Shown piece after piece: positions 43,150 to 51,105 of a stretch of 64,000 nucleotides of DNA. The notes beneath the pieces were generated by a model. It saw only the letters and a program-made list of their open reading frames with translations. It did no database searches and was not told the DNA's origin. The translations under genes were made by a program, and so were the position numbers. This stretch comes from Candidatus Competibacteraceae bacterium (GTDB lineage: Bacteria > Pseudomonadota > Gammaproteobacteria > Competibacterales > Competibacteraceae): NCBI GenBank assembly GCA_016712625.1, contig JADJQQ010000001.1, forward strand, positions 558,001 to 622,000, in the 5' to 3' direction. Every line of letters starts with the position of its first letter. The first letter of the stretch is position 1.

Positions 43150-44250
43150 ATGGAAAAGTCCATTCTTGCTTTGGTTGTGGCAACCGCTCTCACGGCGCCG
43201 CTCGTAGCGCAGGCTGATACCATCCTCTACGGGTCCGCGCGCGTTTCTGTCGATTATGTCGATGAAGAAAGTGGTGCGGTTGAAGATTTATTGAATAATG
43301 ATGGTTACTGGGATATTACTAACAACTCCTCGCGCTTGGGCGTTTTAGGCGAAGAGGAACTGGGTGGCGGCTTGAGCGCCATCTATCAGTATGAATTTGG
43401 CGTCGATGTAACCGAGGGCGGCAATTTCGAGAGCAATCGGCCCAAACTCGTCGGGCTGAAGGGTGGTTTCGGCCAAATCTCCGCAGGCACTCAGGAAACC
43501 CCTTATTACCATATTGTCGGGATTGCGGATACTTTCAATAGCGGCCGGAGTTTTGGCCCCACGGCTTGGCTAGGCGGCGCTTTCGCTAGCGATAGTGTTA
43601 GAGGCCCAGGCGACTTAGTGCGGTTTGATAATAGCCTTTACTATGCAACCCCTGATCTAAACGGCTTCGGGGTCGAAGCCATGCTCGTCGCCGACGGAAG
43701 TCTCAACGACAACCAAGGCTTTTCCGATGATATCGATTTCTGGAATTTAGCCGCTAAATACAGCAACGGTCCTTTCTTTGCTGGCGTCAGCTATATCAAG
43801 CTAAACGGCGATAGCAATGTACTGGTAACGCTTGATAATGGATCGACCCTTCTAGCCGATCTTGATTTGGAACAGTGGGCACTTGGCTTGGGTTATAATT
43901 CAGGGCCGTTTAGCCTCGCCCTCATCTATGAGCAAGGCGACCTTAATAGCCCGAATCTGGCCCGTAAGATTCGGTTCACCAACGGAATTCCGCTGGCTAC
44001 CGGCGACGATGCTAAAAACTATTATCTGACCGGCTCCTACGCCTTTGGCAATAATACCCTGCGGGCGGCCTACGGCCAACTGGACAGCGGTATCGATGGC
44101 GAGGACACCATCGACAATTATTTAGTTGGCTACCAATACAACTTCAGCAAACGCACTTCCCTTTGGGTTGAGTATATCGGGCGTAGCGCCGATACCCTGT
44201 TGTACGGCGATCAAAACGCTGTTTCGATTGGAACCCGCGTCGATTTCTAA
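43150..44250 (+). CDS. Gram-negative general porin (second of two)
   Basis: 366 aa paralogue of the preceding gene. Signal peptide to about residue 22 (VAQADTILYGSARVSVDY), RLGVLGEEELGGGLSAIYQYEF, LVGLKGGFGQISAGTQETPYY, and terminal strand SIGTRVDF. Codon use is less GC-biased than in the first copy. The eyelet region differs (QETPYYHIVG against QWTPYYNAIA), so pore selectivity may differ. A separate AT-rich promoter region of ~245 bp precedes it. Confidence 0.92.
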   Translation: MEKSILALVVATALTAPLVAQADTILYGSARVSVDYVDEESGAVEDLLNNDGYWDITNNSSRLGVLGEEELGGGLSAIYQYEFGVDVTEGGNFESNRPKLVGLKGGFGQISAGTQETPYYHIVGIADTFNSGRSFGPTAWLGGAFASDSVRGPGDLVRFDNSLYYATPDLNGFGVEAMLVADGSLNDNQGFSDDIDFWNLAAKYSNGPFFAGVSYIKLNGDSNVLVTLDNGSTLLADLDLEQWALGLGYNSGPFSLALIYEQGDLNSPNLARKIRFTNGIPLATGDDAKNYYLTGSYAFGNNTLRAAYGQLDSGIDGEDTIDNYLVGYQYNFSKRTSLWVEYIGRSADTLLYGDQNAVSIGTRVDF

Positions 44251-44286
44251 AACTTAAAAAGCCCGTCTCCGGGCGTAAGGGCGGCA

Positions 44287-44314
44287 GGCGCTGCACACGC
44301 AGCGCCCGTTTTTA
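44287..44314 (+). terminator. Rho-independent terminator after the second porin
   Basis: GGCGCTGC-ACAC-GCAGCGCC forms an 8-bp stem with a four-base loop, followed by CGTTTTTATTT. It directly abuts the end of the convergent rpiA gene. Confidence 0.82.
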
Positions 44315-44316
44315 TT

Positions 44317-44985
44317 TCAGGATCGCCAAGGGCGAATCGTTTTTACACCTTCGGCAGTTGCCAACAGCAACACATTAGCCGGGCGCAATGCGAAAAGGCC
44401 GACGGTGACGATGCCGACGATACTATTCAATTCAGCCTCTAGCTTGGCTGGTTCCAAAATCTGCAAGTTGTAAACATCCAGAATCAGATTGCCATTGTCT
44501 GTTATGAAATTCTCCCGCAGTACCGGCTGGCCGCCGCGTTTGAGCAGCTCGCGCCCGACGTGACTGCGCGCCATGGGAATCACCTCGATCGGTAAAGGGA
44601 ATGCCCCTAACATCTCTACCCACTTGGACTGATCGGCAATACAAACAAACAGTTCGCTCGCGGCGGCTACGATTTTTTCTCTCGTCAAGGCGCCGCCTCC
44701 CCCTTTGATCAGCTGCAACTGACGGTTAGTCTCGTCCGCGCCATCCACGTAAAGGGGTAAGGGGCCGGCGGCATTGAGATCTAATACGGGGATGCCAAAG
44801 GCCTTCAGGCGTTGGGTAGTCGCCGCTGAGCTGGATACCACACCGTCCAGCCGATGTTTAATCCGCGATAGCGCTTCAATAAAATAGTTGGCGGTGGAAC
44901 CGGTGCCGACACCCAAAACCGTATTATCTTCCACATAGTCGAGCGCGGCCTCAGCGGCGCGCTTTTTCATGTCATCTGTGGACAT
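44317..44985 (-). CDS. rpiA: Ribose-5-phosphate isomerase A
   Basis: 222 aa. Interconverts ribose-5-phosphate and ribulose-5-phosphate. Signature stretches: LGVGTGSTANYFIEAL, SSSAATTQRLKAFGIPV, LYVDGADETNRQLQLIKGGGGALTREKI with the catalytic D-x-x-D and KGGGG. The ATG at 44985 has AAGGAGAG upstream. Divergent from ilvA across only 33 bp, so the two promoters must overlap coding DNA or each other. Confidence 0.96.
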   Translation of the reverse strand: MSTDDMKKRAAEAALDYVEDNTVLGVGTGSTANYFIEALSRIKHRLDGVVSSSAATTQRLKAFGIPVLDLNAAGPLPLYVDGADETNRQLQLIKGGGGALTREKIVAAASELFVCIADQSKWVEMLGAFPLPIEVIPMARSHVGRELLKRGGQPVLRENFITDNGNLILDVYNLQILEPAKLEAELNSIVGIVTVGLFALRPANVLLLATAEGVKTIRPWRS

Positions 44986-45018
44986 GGCACTCTCCTTCCT
45001 CTTCTTTGCAAATTTCTT

Positions 45019-46539
45019 ATGTACGACTATATCAAAAAGATACTCACCGCTCGGGTTTACGATGTCGCCATCGAATCACCATTAGAGGTCATGAACCGCT
45101 TGTCGCGGCGACTCAATAACCGAGTGTGGCTCAAACGCGAGGATTTGCAGCCGGTGTTTTCCTTTAAGCTGCGCGGCGCCTACAACAAGATGGCCAACCT
45201 CCCCCGCGCCATGCTGGATAAAGGGGTCATTTGCGCCTCGGCGGGGAATCACGCGCAAGGCGTGGCCCTTGCCGCCCAGCGGCTCGGCGCAAAGGCCACC
45301 ATCGTCATGCCCCGCACCACGCCAGCCATCAAGATACAAGCCGTACGCGACCGGGGCGGCAAAATCGTGTTGTTTGGGGACAGCTACGATGAGGCTTACC
45401 AGCACGCCCGCCAGTTGGAAGCTGAAAAAGGTTTGAGCTTCATCCACCCGTATGACGATCCCGATGTCATTGCCGGTCAAGGCACCATCGGCATGGAAAT
45501 CCTGCGCCAGCATCCCGATCCGATTGCGGCCATCTTTATTGCGGTCGGCGGCGGCGGCTTAATTGCCGGGGTCGCCGCTTTCGTAAAATACCTGCGGCCG
45601 GACATCAAGATTATCGGCGTAGAACCAGACGATGCCGCCTCCATGTATCAGGCCCTTAAACATGATCGGCGGATCGTGTTGGATCAGGTCGGACTCTTTG
45701 CGGACGGTGTGGCGGTCAAACAAGTCGGTGAGGAAACGTTCCGGTTGGCGCGCGAGTTGGTCGACGAAATCATCGTGGTGTCGACCGACGAAATTTGTGC
45801 CGCCACCAAGGATATTTTTGACGATACCCGCGCCATTGCCGAACCCGCCGGCGCGCTCGGCACCGCTGGCTTGAAAAAATATGTCGAGCGCACCGGCGTC
45901 ACTGGCGTTAATCTGATCGCTCTCAATTGCGGCGCTAACATCAACTTCGACCGCTTGCGTCATGTCGCCGAACGGGCCGAATTGGGCGAACGGCGCGAAG
46001 CCTTACTGGCGGTCACCATTCCGGAGCAGCCCGGCAGTTTCCGCCGGTTCTGTCAAACCATCGGCAAGCGTTCCATCACCGAATTCAATTACCGATACGC
46101 CGATTCTCGCCAGGCGCGGGTTTTTGCCGGCATCCAACTGACCGAGGGAGAGGAGGAAAAAAACCGCATCATTGAAACCTTGCGCGCGCACGATTACCCG
46201 GTGCTCGACTTAAGCGACAACGAGATCGCTAAATTACACATTCGCTATATGGTGGGCGGCCCCGCTCATGGCTTGCGCGATGAATTGCTGTATCGCTTCG
46301 AATTTCCCGAACGCCCTGGCGCGTTACTGCAATTTCTAACGGGGATGGCGCACGGCTGGAATATCAGCTTGTTCCACTACCGCAATCACGGCTCCGATCA
46401 TGGCCGGGTGCTGGTTGGCATCCAAGTACCGACCGGAGAACGACCACAGTTCGACCAGTTCATTCGTAAATTGGGCTATGCCCATGCCGACGAGACCGAT
46501 AATCCGGCTTACCGGTTGTTTCTGGATGGTCGTGGTTAA
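45019..46539 (+). CDS. ilvA: Threonine ammonia-lyase, biosynthetic
   Basis: 506 aa PLP enzyme turning threonine into 2-oxobutanoate for isoleucine synthesis. PLP lysine lies in FSFKLRGAYNK, then CASAGNHAQGVALAAQRLG, VGGGGLIAGVA (phosphate loop) and LNCGANINFDRL. Two ACT-like domains after about residue 330 (AVTIPEQPGSFRRFCQTIG; YRFEFPERPGALLQFLTGM) are those through which isoleucine inhibits and valine activates. Full length for the allosteric form. Confidence 0.96.
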   Translation: MYDYIKKILTARVYDVAIESPLEVMNRLSRRLNNRVWLKREDLQPVFSFKLRGAYNKMANLPRAMLDKGVICASAGNHAQGVALAAQRLGAKATIVMPRTTPAIKIQAVRDRGGKIVLFGDSYDEAYQHARQLEAEKGLSFIHPYDDPDVIAGQGTIGMEILRQHPDPIAAIFIAVGGGGLIAGVAAFVKYLRPDIKIIGVEPDDAASMYQALKHDRRIVLDQVGLFADGVAVKQVGEETFRLARELVDEIIVVSTDEICAATKDIFDDTRAIAEPAGALGTAGLKKYVERTGVTGVNLIALNCGANINFDRLRHVAERAELGERREALLAVTIPEQPGSFRRFCQTIGKRSITEFNYRYADSRQARVFAGIQLTEGEEEKNRIIETLRAHDYPVLDLSDNEIAKLHIRYMVGGPAHGLRDELLYRFEFPERPGALLQFLTGMAHGWNISLFHYRNHGSDHGRVLVGIQVPTGERPQFDQFIRKLGYAHADETDNPAYRLFLDGRG

Positions 46540-46636
46540 ACCAACGGCTGAATTTGACAGCAAGATTCGGAGTGCGACGGTTTGAGACAGCCGCTAAAGT
46601 GCCCGCCATTCCATCATCGATTGAGAGGAATGCACG

Positions 46637-47734
46637 ATGAACACGCTAAGCGCGCCAGCGCAAAACCCACAATGCGTCCGCGCAACGCTCGATGATCCGC
46701 GGTGGGCTGCCCTCGTCGCCCGTGACTCCAAGGCCGATGGCGCTTTTTTTTACTCGGTTGACACGACCGGTGTCTACTGTCGCCCTTCATGCGCCGCCCG
46801 TTTGGCGCGGCCGGAACATGTTCGCTTCCACCAGACCCGCGAACAGGCCGAACGCGCCGGGTTCCGGCCCTGCAAGCGCTGCAAACCGGATCAGCCTTCT
46901 TTAGCTGAACAACAGACGACGAAAGTGGCCGAAGCCTGCCGAATTATCGAGGAATCGGAAACCTCGCCGAGCCTTCAGCAATTGGCTCGTCGAGTGGGAG
47001 CCAGCGCTTATCACTTCCATCGGGTCTTCAAGGCGATGACCGGATTGACCCCGCGAGGATACGCGGCGGCGCATCGCGCGAAACAGGTACGTCACGAACT
47101 CGGTCGCGGCGGCACGGTCACTGAGGCCGTTTTTAAGGCCGGCTACAACGCTAATAGCCGTTTCTACCAACAATCGAACCAGATTCTGGGCATGACGCCG
47201 ACCACCTATCGGGCCGGTGGCCGTGGCACGCCGATTCGCTTTGCCGTCGGCGAATGTTCGCTGGGGTCGATTCTGGTCGCTGAAAGTGAGCAGGGCGTTT
47301 GCGCCATTCTGCTGGGCGACGACGCCGACGGCTTGGCTCGCGATCTGCAAGACCGTTTCCCGCGCGCTCAGTTGATCGGTGGCGACAGCACATTCGAACA
47401 GCGGGTCGCCCAGGTCGTCGGATTGATCGAAAATCCGGCTGCTGGCCTGGATTTGCCACTCCATGTGCGCGGCACCGCGTTCCAGCAGCGGGTCTGGCGC
47501 GCCTTGGTGGAGATTCCGGCCGGAGCAACCGCCAGCTATACCGAAGTCGCGCGACGAATCGGCGCTCCCCGTTCGGTGCGAGCGGTGGCGGGGGCGTGCG
47601 CGGCGAACCGGCTGGCGGTCGCGATTCCATGCCATCGCGTGGTTCGCACCGACGGCGGTTTATCCGGTTATCGCTGGGGGGTAGAACGCAAGCGCGCTTT
47701 GCTGGAAAAGGAAGCCGCGTCTAAAAGTGCCTAA
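46637..47734 (+). CDS. ada: Bifunctional DNA repair protein/transcriptional regulator Ada
   Basis: 365 aa. N-terminal zinc domain with YCRPSCAARL and PCKRCKPD (the cysteine that takes methyl from phosphotriesters lies here), then an AraC-type helix-turn-helix (LQQLARRVGASAYHFHRVFKAMTGLTPRGY), and a C-terminal O6-methylguanine methyltransferase with VPCHRV-type site IPCHRVVR. When methylated, Ada activates its own gene and alkB. The ATG at 46637 has GAGAGGAA upstream. I could not place a definite Ada box. alkB follows 12 bp downstream. Confidence 0.96.
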   Translation: MNTLSAPAQNPQCVRATLDDPRWAALVARDSKADGAFFYSVDTTGVYCRPSCAARLARPEHVRFHQTREQAERAGFRPCKRCKPDQPSLAEQQTTKVAEACRIIEESETSPSLQQLARRVGASAYHFHRVFKAMTGLTPRGYAAAHRAKQVRHELGRGGTVTEAVFKAGYNANSRFYQQSNQILGMTPTTYRAGGRGTPIRFAVGECSLGSILVAESEQGVCAILLGDDADGLARDLQDRFPRAQLIGGDSTFEQRVAQVVGLIENPAAGLDLPLHVRGTAFQQRVWRALVEIPAGATASYTEVARRIGAPRSVRAVAGACAANRLAVAIPCHRVVRTDGGLSGYRWGVERKRALLEKEAASKSA

Positions 47735-47746
47735 AAGAACAAATCC

Positions 47747-48400
47747 ATGATCCTAAATCTGTTCGCAAATTCAGAATCAAGCCCGCAATGGCGGGAAGAG
47801 TTATGCCCTGAAGCCATCGTACTGCGCGGCTTTGCCATGCCCGACGGAGCCGATCTCCTCGCTGCGTTGCAAGAAATTACGATCCAGGCGCCTTTTCGGC
47901 ACATGATGACCCCCGGAGGTTTTCGGATGTCGGTGGCGATGAGCAACTGTGGTGGCTACGGCTGGGTCAGCGATCACACCGGTTACCGTTACGACGCTAT
48001 CGACCCAGCAAGCGGCAAAACGTGGCCACCGATGCCGGCTGTGTTTCTGCGACTGGCGCGAAACGCTGCAATGACTGCCGGCTTCGCAAATTTCGAACCG
48101 GATGCGTGCCTTATCAACCGCTACCAACCCGGCGCGCGGCTATCGCTGCATCAGGACAGGAACGAGCGGAGCCTTGACCACCCTATCGTCTCGGTTTCCT
48201 TAGGTCTACCGGCGGTATTTCTGTTCGGCGGCTTGCGGCGCAACGACCAAGTGCTGCGCGTCTTGCTGACGCACGGCGATGTGGTAGCGTGGGGTGGATC
48301 GGCAAGATTGCGCTATCACGGCGTCCTGCCGCTCAAACCCGGCTATCACCCCTTGACCACTGGGCATCGCATTAATCTCACGTTTCGTAAAGCCGCTTGA
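47747..48400 (+). CDS. alkB: DNA oxidative demethylase AlkB
   Basis: 217 aa Fe(II)/2-oxoglutarate dioxygenase that removes 1-methyladenine and 3-methylcytosine. Motifs: PFRHMMTPGGFRMSVAMSNCG, INRYQPGARLSLHQDRNE with the iron-binding H and D, the distal His in RYHGVLPL, and the 2-oxoglutarate Arg in HRINLTFR. Cotranscribed with ada, giving a complete adaptive-response unit. Confidence 0.95.
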   Translation: MILNLFANSESSPQWREELCPEAIVLRGFAMPDGADLLAALQEITIQAPFRHMMTPGGFRMSVAMSNCGGYGWVSDHTGYRYDAIDPASGKTWPPMPAVFLRLARNAAMTAGFANFEPDACLINRYQPGARLSLHQDRNERSLDHPIVSVSLGLPAVFLFGGLRRNDQVLRVLLTHGDVVAWGGSARLRYHGVLPLKPGYHPLTTGHRINLTFRKAA

Positions 48401-48435
48401 TCCCATGGCTCAAGGCTCTGCTCCTCGCCGCCTAC

Positions 48436-48912
48436 TCAAAGGTCCGACTTCTCCTCCAGTCCCAGCACAAACGTCCATTGCGCCTCCGTCACTGGTAAGA
48501 CAGAGAGGCGGTTACCGCGACGCAGCAGGGCAAAATCGCTCAAGGCTTCCGCGTATCGCTTCAATTCAGCCAGCGAGATCGGTCGGCGTAACGCTCGAAC
48601 CAACCGCACATCCACACGGTACCAGCGTGGCTGATCGGGCAAACTGTTAAGGTCATAATATGGGCTGGTGGCATCAAAAGCGGTTTCGTCCGGGTAACCG
48701 GACCGCACCACTTCGACAATACCGACGATCGCGGGCTGCGCGGCGCCGGAATGATAGAAAAATGCCTGCTCGCCTTGACGCACGCCATCACGCAGATAAT
48801 TGCGGGCTTGATAATTGCGCACGCCTTCCCAAGGCGTGATTTGCGCTGGCGCCACCTCCAAATCGGTGAAACTGAACGCTGTAGGCTCCGATTTCAGCAA
48901 CCAATATCCCAC
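48436..48912 (-). CDS. EVE domain-containing protein
   Basis: 158 aa. The EVE (PUA-like) fold: YWLLKSEPTAFSFTDLE at the start, WEGVRNYQARNYLRDGVRQGEQAFFYHSG, and GIVEVVRSGYPDETAFD. EVE domains bind modified bases in RNA or DNA; the ligand is unknown. GTG start at 48912 with AGAGGAA upstream. Its stop is 36 bp from the convergent alkB gene. Confidence 0.92.
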   Translation of the reverse strand: MGYWLLKSEPTAFSFTDLEVAPAQITPWEGVRNYQARNYLRDGVRQGEQAFFYHSGAAQPAIVGIVEVVRSGYPDETAFDATSPYYDLNSLPDQPRWYRVDVRLVRALRRPISLAELKRYAEALSDFALLRRGNRLSVLPVTEAQWTFVLGLEEKSDL

Positions 48913-48939
48913 GGCTAATTCCTCTTTTTATCCCCCACT

Positions 48940-49539
48940 TTAGGCAAAGACCTGTAATGCGGTTTCCGTCGCCACCGCGTTCAAGGGTACATCCCAGAGT
49001 TCACGGAGCAACAAGTCGGGGGTTTTCTGAAACGTGTAGGCCAAGCCTAACAAATACGGCCGTTTGCCTTGATAAGCCGGGTCGCGGAGGAAGGCAAAGC
49101 TACGGTCGTAAAAGCCGCCACCCATACCCAGACGAGTACCGGCCGAATCGAAAGCGACTAACGGCAACAACAGCAAATCCACTTGGTTCGGAGGCAGCCA
49201 TTCGATTGCTGGCATGTCAGGCTCCGGAATCTTGAATCGGTTAGGGCGCAAGGGCGAACCCAGACGATATGGCGCAAACCGCAGCGATTGTGGAGGATCA
49301 TCAACCAACACCGGCAAATAAACTTGCTTCCCCGCCGCCCAAGCACGCTCGAATACGGGTGTCGGGTCCAACTCACCATGGCAGGCCCAGTAACCCGCGA
49401 TGCGAAAAGCCTCGGTATAGACCGGCCAATCGACGACCCGCCTAGCGAGGGCTAGCGCCGCTTCATGGCGCTCGTCGGCGGACAAGGCTCGTCTTTTAGC
49501 CCGCAACTGTTGGCGCAACTGGTAGCGATCAGGGGTCAT
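48940..49539 (-). CDS. fau: 5-formyltetrahydrofolate cyclo-ligase
   Basis: 199 aa (YgfA). Converts 5-formyl-THF to 5,10-methenyl-THF with ATP. RQQLRAKRRALSADER at the N-terminus and the nucleotide/folate region LLLPLVAFDSAGTRLGMGGGFYDRSF are typical. The ATG at 49539 is used; an upstream extension to 49659 would run through the 6S RNA terminator. It lies directly behind ssrS, as in E. coli, and may share readthrough from it. Confidence 0.93.
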   Translation of the reverse strand: MTPDRYQLRQQLRAKRRALSADERHEAALALARRVVDWPVYTEAFRIAGYWACHGELDPTPVFERAWAAGKQVYLPVLVDDPPQSLRFAPYRLGSPLRPNRFKIPEPDMPAIEWLPPNQVDLLLLPLVAFDSAGTRLGMGGGFYDRSFAFLRDPAYQGKRPYLLGLAYTFQKTPDLLLRELWDVPLNAVATETALQVFA

Positions 49540-49555
49540 GGACGCGGTTGAGAGG

Positions 49556-49581
49556 CAAAAATAAAGGCGACCGAGGTCGCC
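49556..49581 (-). terminator. Rho-independent terminator behind 6S RNA
   Basis: GGCGACC-GA-GGTCGCC (49566-49581) forms a perfect 7-bp stem. On the minus strand it is followed by TTTATTTTT. It separates ssrS from fau. Confidence 0.75.
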
Positions 49582-49601
49582 ATGGCAGTCAAACAACATG
49601 A

Positions 49602-49798
49602 GGGGGCGCTCTCCGCCTGTGCCGTTTTGGGCCATTGCCCTTGAACCGCGCGGGCTCAAAGCGGGGAACGGAGCGGCGCATTAGACTTCCCGCTACGAGG
49701 CGGACATGCACACAACGCCGACGGCCATCTCCCTGGGTAAAATCAACTAGGATCAAGGGGTTACCCGACCCTTTACTCGAACACCGCAGAGAGCGCCC
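49602..49798 (-). ncRNA. ssrS: 6S RNA
   Basis: The minus strand between zapA and fau folds like 6S RNA. The ends pair (5' GGGCGCTCTCTGCGGTGTTCG with 3' CAGGCGGAGAGCGCCC), and the 3' half has GGTTCAAGGGCAATGGCC and CGGCACAGGCGG, matching conserved closing-stem blocks. Length ~197 nt against 184 in E. coli. The RNA mimics an open promoter and sequesters sigma-70 polymerase. A TATAAT lies at 49826-49831 over the zapA stop. Exact ends are estimates. Confidence 0.85.
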
Positions 49799-49826
49799 GA
49801 ATCGAAAAAGCAATACTTAAAACAGA

Positions 49827-50153
49827 TTATAACTCATTCGGTACGAATTTGTTAAGAACCTCATCAATTTTTTGGGTTATATCTTGAACATAGTGGTTCA
49901 CAACTGCGTCAGTTTCCGCCAGCTGCCGCTGTTGTCGCAATAATTCATCACTGAGATTCATGGCGGCCATCACCGCAATCGCCTCCAGGCTCAGCAGCTT
50001 GCTGCTACGATCCCGAACCGTCCGCATTCTCTCGTCAAGCTGGCGGCCCGCTTCCAGCAGATTATCTTGTTCGCTGGGCGAGCACGCAAAACGATACTCG
50101 CCGCCGATCAGTTGAATGGTAACGCCAATGGTGTCCTTGCTCACAGAGTTCAC
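49827..50153 (-). CDS. zapA: Cell division protein ZapA
   Basis: 108 aa. Crosslinks FtsZ filaments at the Z ring. TIQLIGGEYRFACSPSEQDNLLEAGRQLDERM and the coiled-coil SLEAIAVMAAMNLSDELLRQQ are characteristic. GTG start at 50153. Upstream lies a second small coiled-coil gene; downstream is 6S RNA. Confidence 0.93.
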   Translation of the reverse strand: MNSVSKDTIGVTIQLIGGEYRFACSPSEQDNLLEAGRQLDERMRTVRDRSSKLLSLEAIAVMAAMNLSDELLRQQRQLAETDAVVNHYVQDITQKIDEVLNKFVPNEL

Positions 50154-50203
50154 TCCAGGCTTTTAAGGCGCACGACCATCGCTTCGATTCGGGAACGCGA
50201 TTG

Positions 50204-50419
50204 CTAGTTCTTCTCGCGCAGTTCGTCACGCTCCACTTGAAGTTCCAAGTTCTGCGCGCGTAAGGTTTGATTTTCCCGCGATAATTTCTCGCAGAGCCGG
50301 ATTAGCCGTTCCACGCGCTCGGTAAGAATAGCCATGCCACTCGCAGCTGTCTCGGTGACATCATCGAGTAGATCGGCCTCGGCGGGCACGGTATTTTCGT
50401 AGAGTTCTTCGATTTCCAT
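50204..50419 (-). CDS. Small coiled-coil protein (TIGR02449/ZapB-like)
   Basis: 71 aa, almost wholly a coiled coil from about residue 28 (AILTERVERLIRLCEKLSRENQTLRAQNLELQVERDELREKN). Matches the small TIGR02449-type proteins encoded just before zapA in many gammaproteobacteria, which resemble ZapB. Likely a division-ring accessory; inferred from size, coil and position. 50 bp from zapA. Confidence 0.8.
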   Translation of the reverse strand: MEIEELYENTVPAEADLLDDVTETAASGMAILTERVERLIRLCEKLSRENQTLRAQNLELQVERDELREKN

Positions 50420-50533
50420 GGGGATACTATAGAGCGGCTTTTCCGATTAGGTCAATTTCAAGCTCGCTACCAGGATCGGTTTATGGAATGCTAGGATTAC
50501 TTTTTACCGCCCAATGCGCTCCCGGAGTCCGCC

Positions 50534-51088
50534 ATGCCCACAAACAACCAGCCGCTATTCGAGCGCCTGGTCCGGCTGCTCGACCCGCTCGATCCCGCTG
50601 AACTACACGGTTTGCTGTGTGGTCTACTGTGCGCTGACCGCGATCTTGATCCAAAGCAATGGTTGAACCATGCCAGCGACCTTCTGGAAGATGGCGAACT
50701 GACAGAATCGACCAGCGACGTACTGCTGAAGCTGTTCGAATACGGCGCCGCCCAACTAAATTCTCCCGACTGTTCGGTGGTCCCCTTGCTGCCCGATGAT
50801 GAAGCGCCGCTGCGCCAGCGCGCCGACGCGCTCGGCGCTTGGTGTCAAGGCTTGCTGTATGGTCTCGGTGTGGGTGAACTAGAACGGCGCGGCGGTCTGT
50901 CCGCCGAAAGTCGGGAATTTCTGCGCGACGCCGCCGACATCGCGCAGGCTGGCTTCGATGCTGACGAAGCGACCGAAGCCGATGAAACCGCTTACACTGA
51001 AGTGGTCGAATACTTGCGGGTCGGCTTGTTGCTCATCCAGCAGGATCTAAGCCGTTTGACCGTCCCGAACAAAACCCGCTTGCACTGA
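50534..51088 (+). CDS. ygfB: UPF0149 family protein YgfB
   Basis: 184 aa. PAELHGLLCGLLCADRDLDPKQWL and LGAWCQGLLYGLGVG are the UPF0149 landmarks. Function not established in general; in Pseudomonas the homologue affects antibiotic tolerance genes. It diverges from the coiled-coil/zapA genes and leads ygfB-pepP-ubiH-ubiI, 17 bp before pepP. Confidence 0.92.
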   Translation: MPTNNQPLFERLVRLLDPLDPAELHGLLCGLLCADRDLDPKQWLNHASDLLEDGELTESTSDVLLKLFEYGAAQLNSPDCSVVPLLPDDEAPLRQRADALGAWCQGLLYGLGVGELERRGGLSAESREFLRDAADIAQAGFDADEATEADETAYTEVVEYLRVGLLLIQQDLSRLTVPNKTRLH

Positions 51089-51105
51089 ATCTGGAAGGCT
51101 TGCCA

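Noticed and set aside
49540..49659. N-terminal extension of fau
   Set aside because: It would translate the terminator and 3' part of the 6S RNA; the family start is the ATG at 49539.
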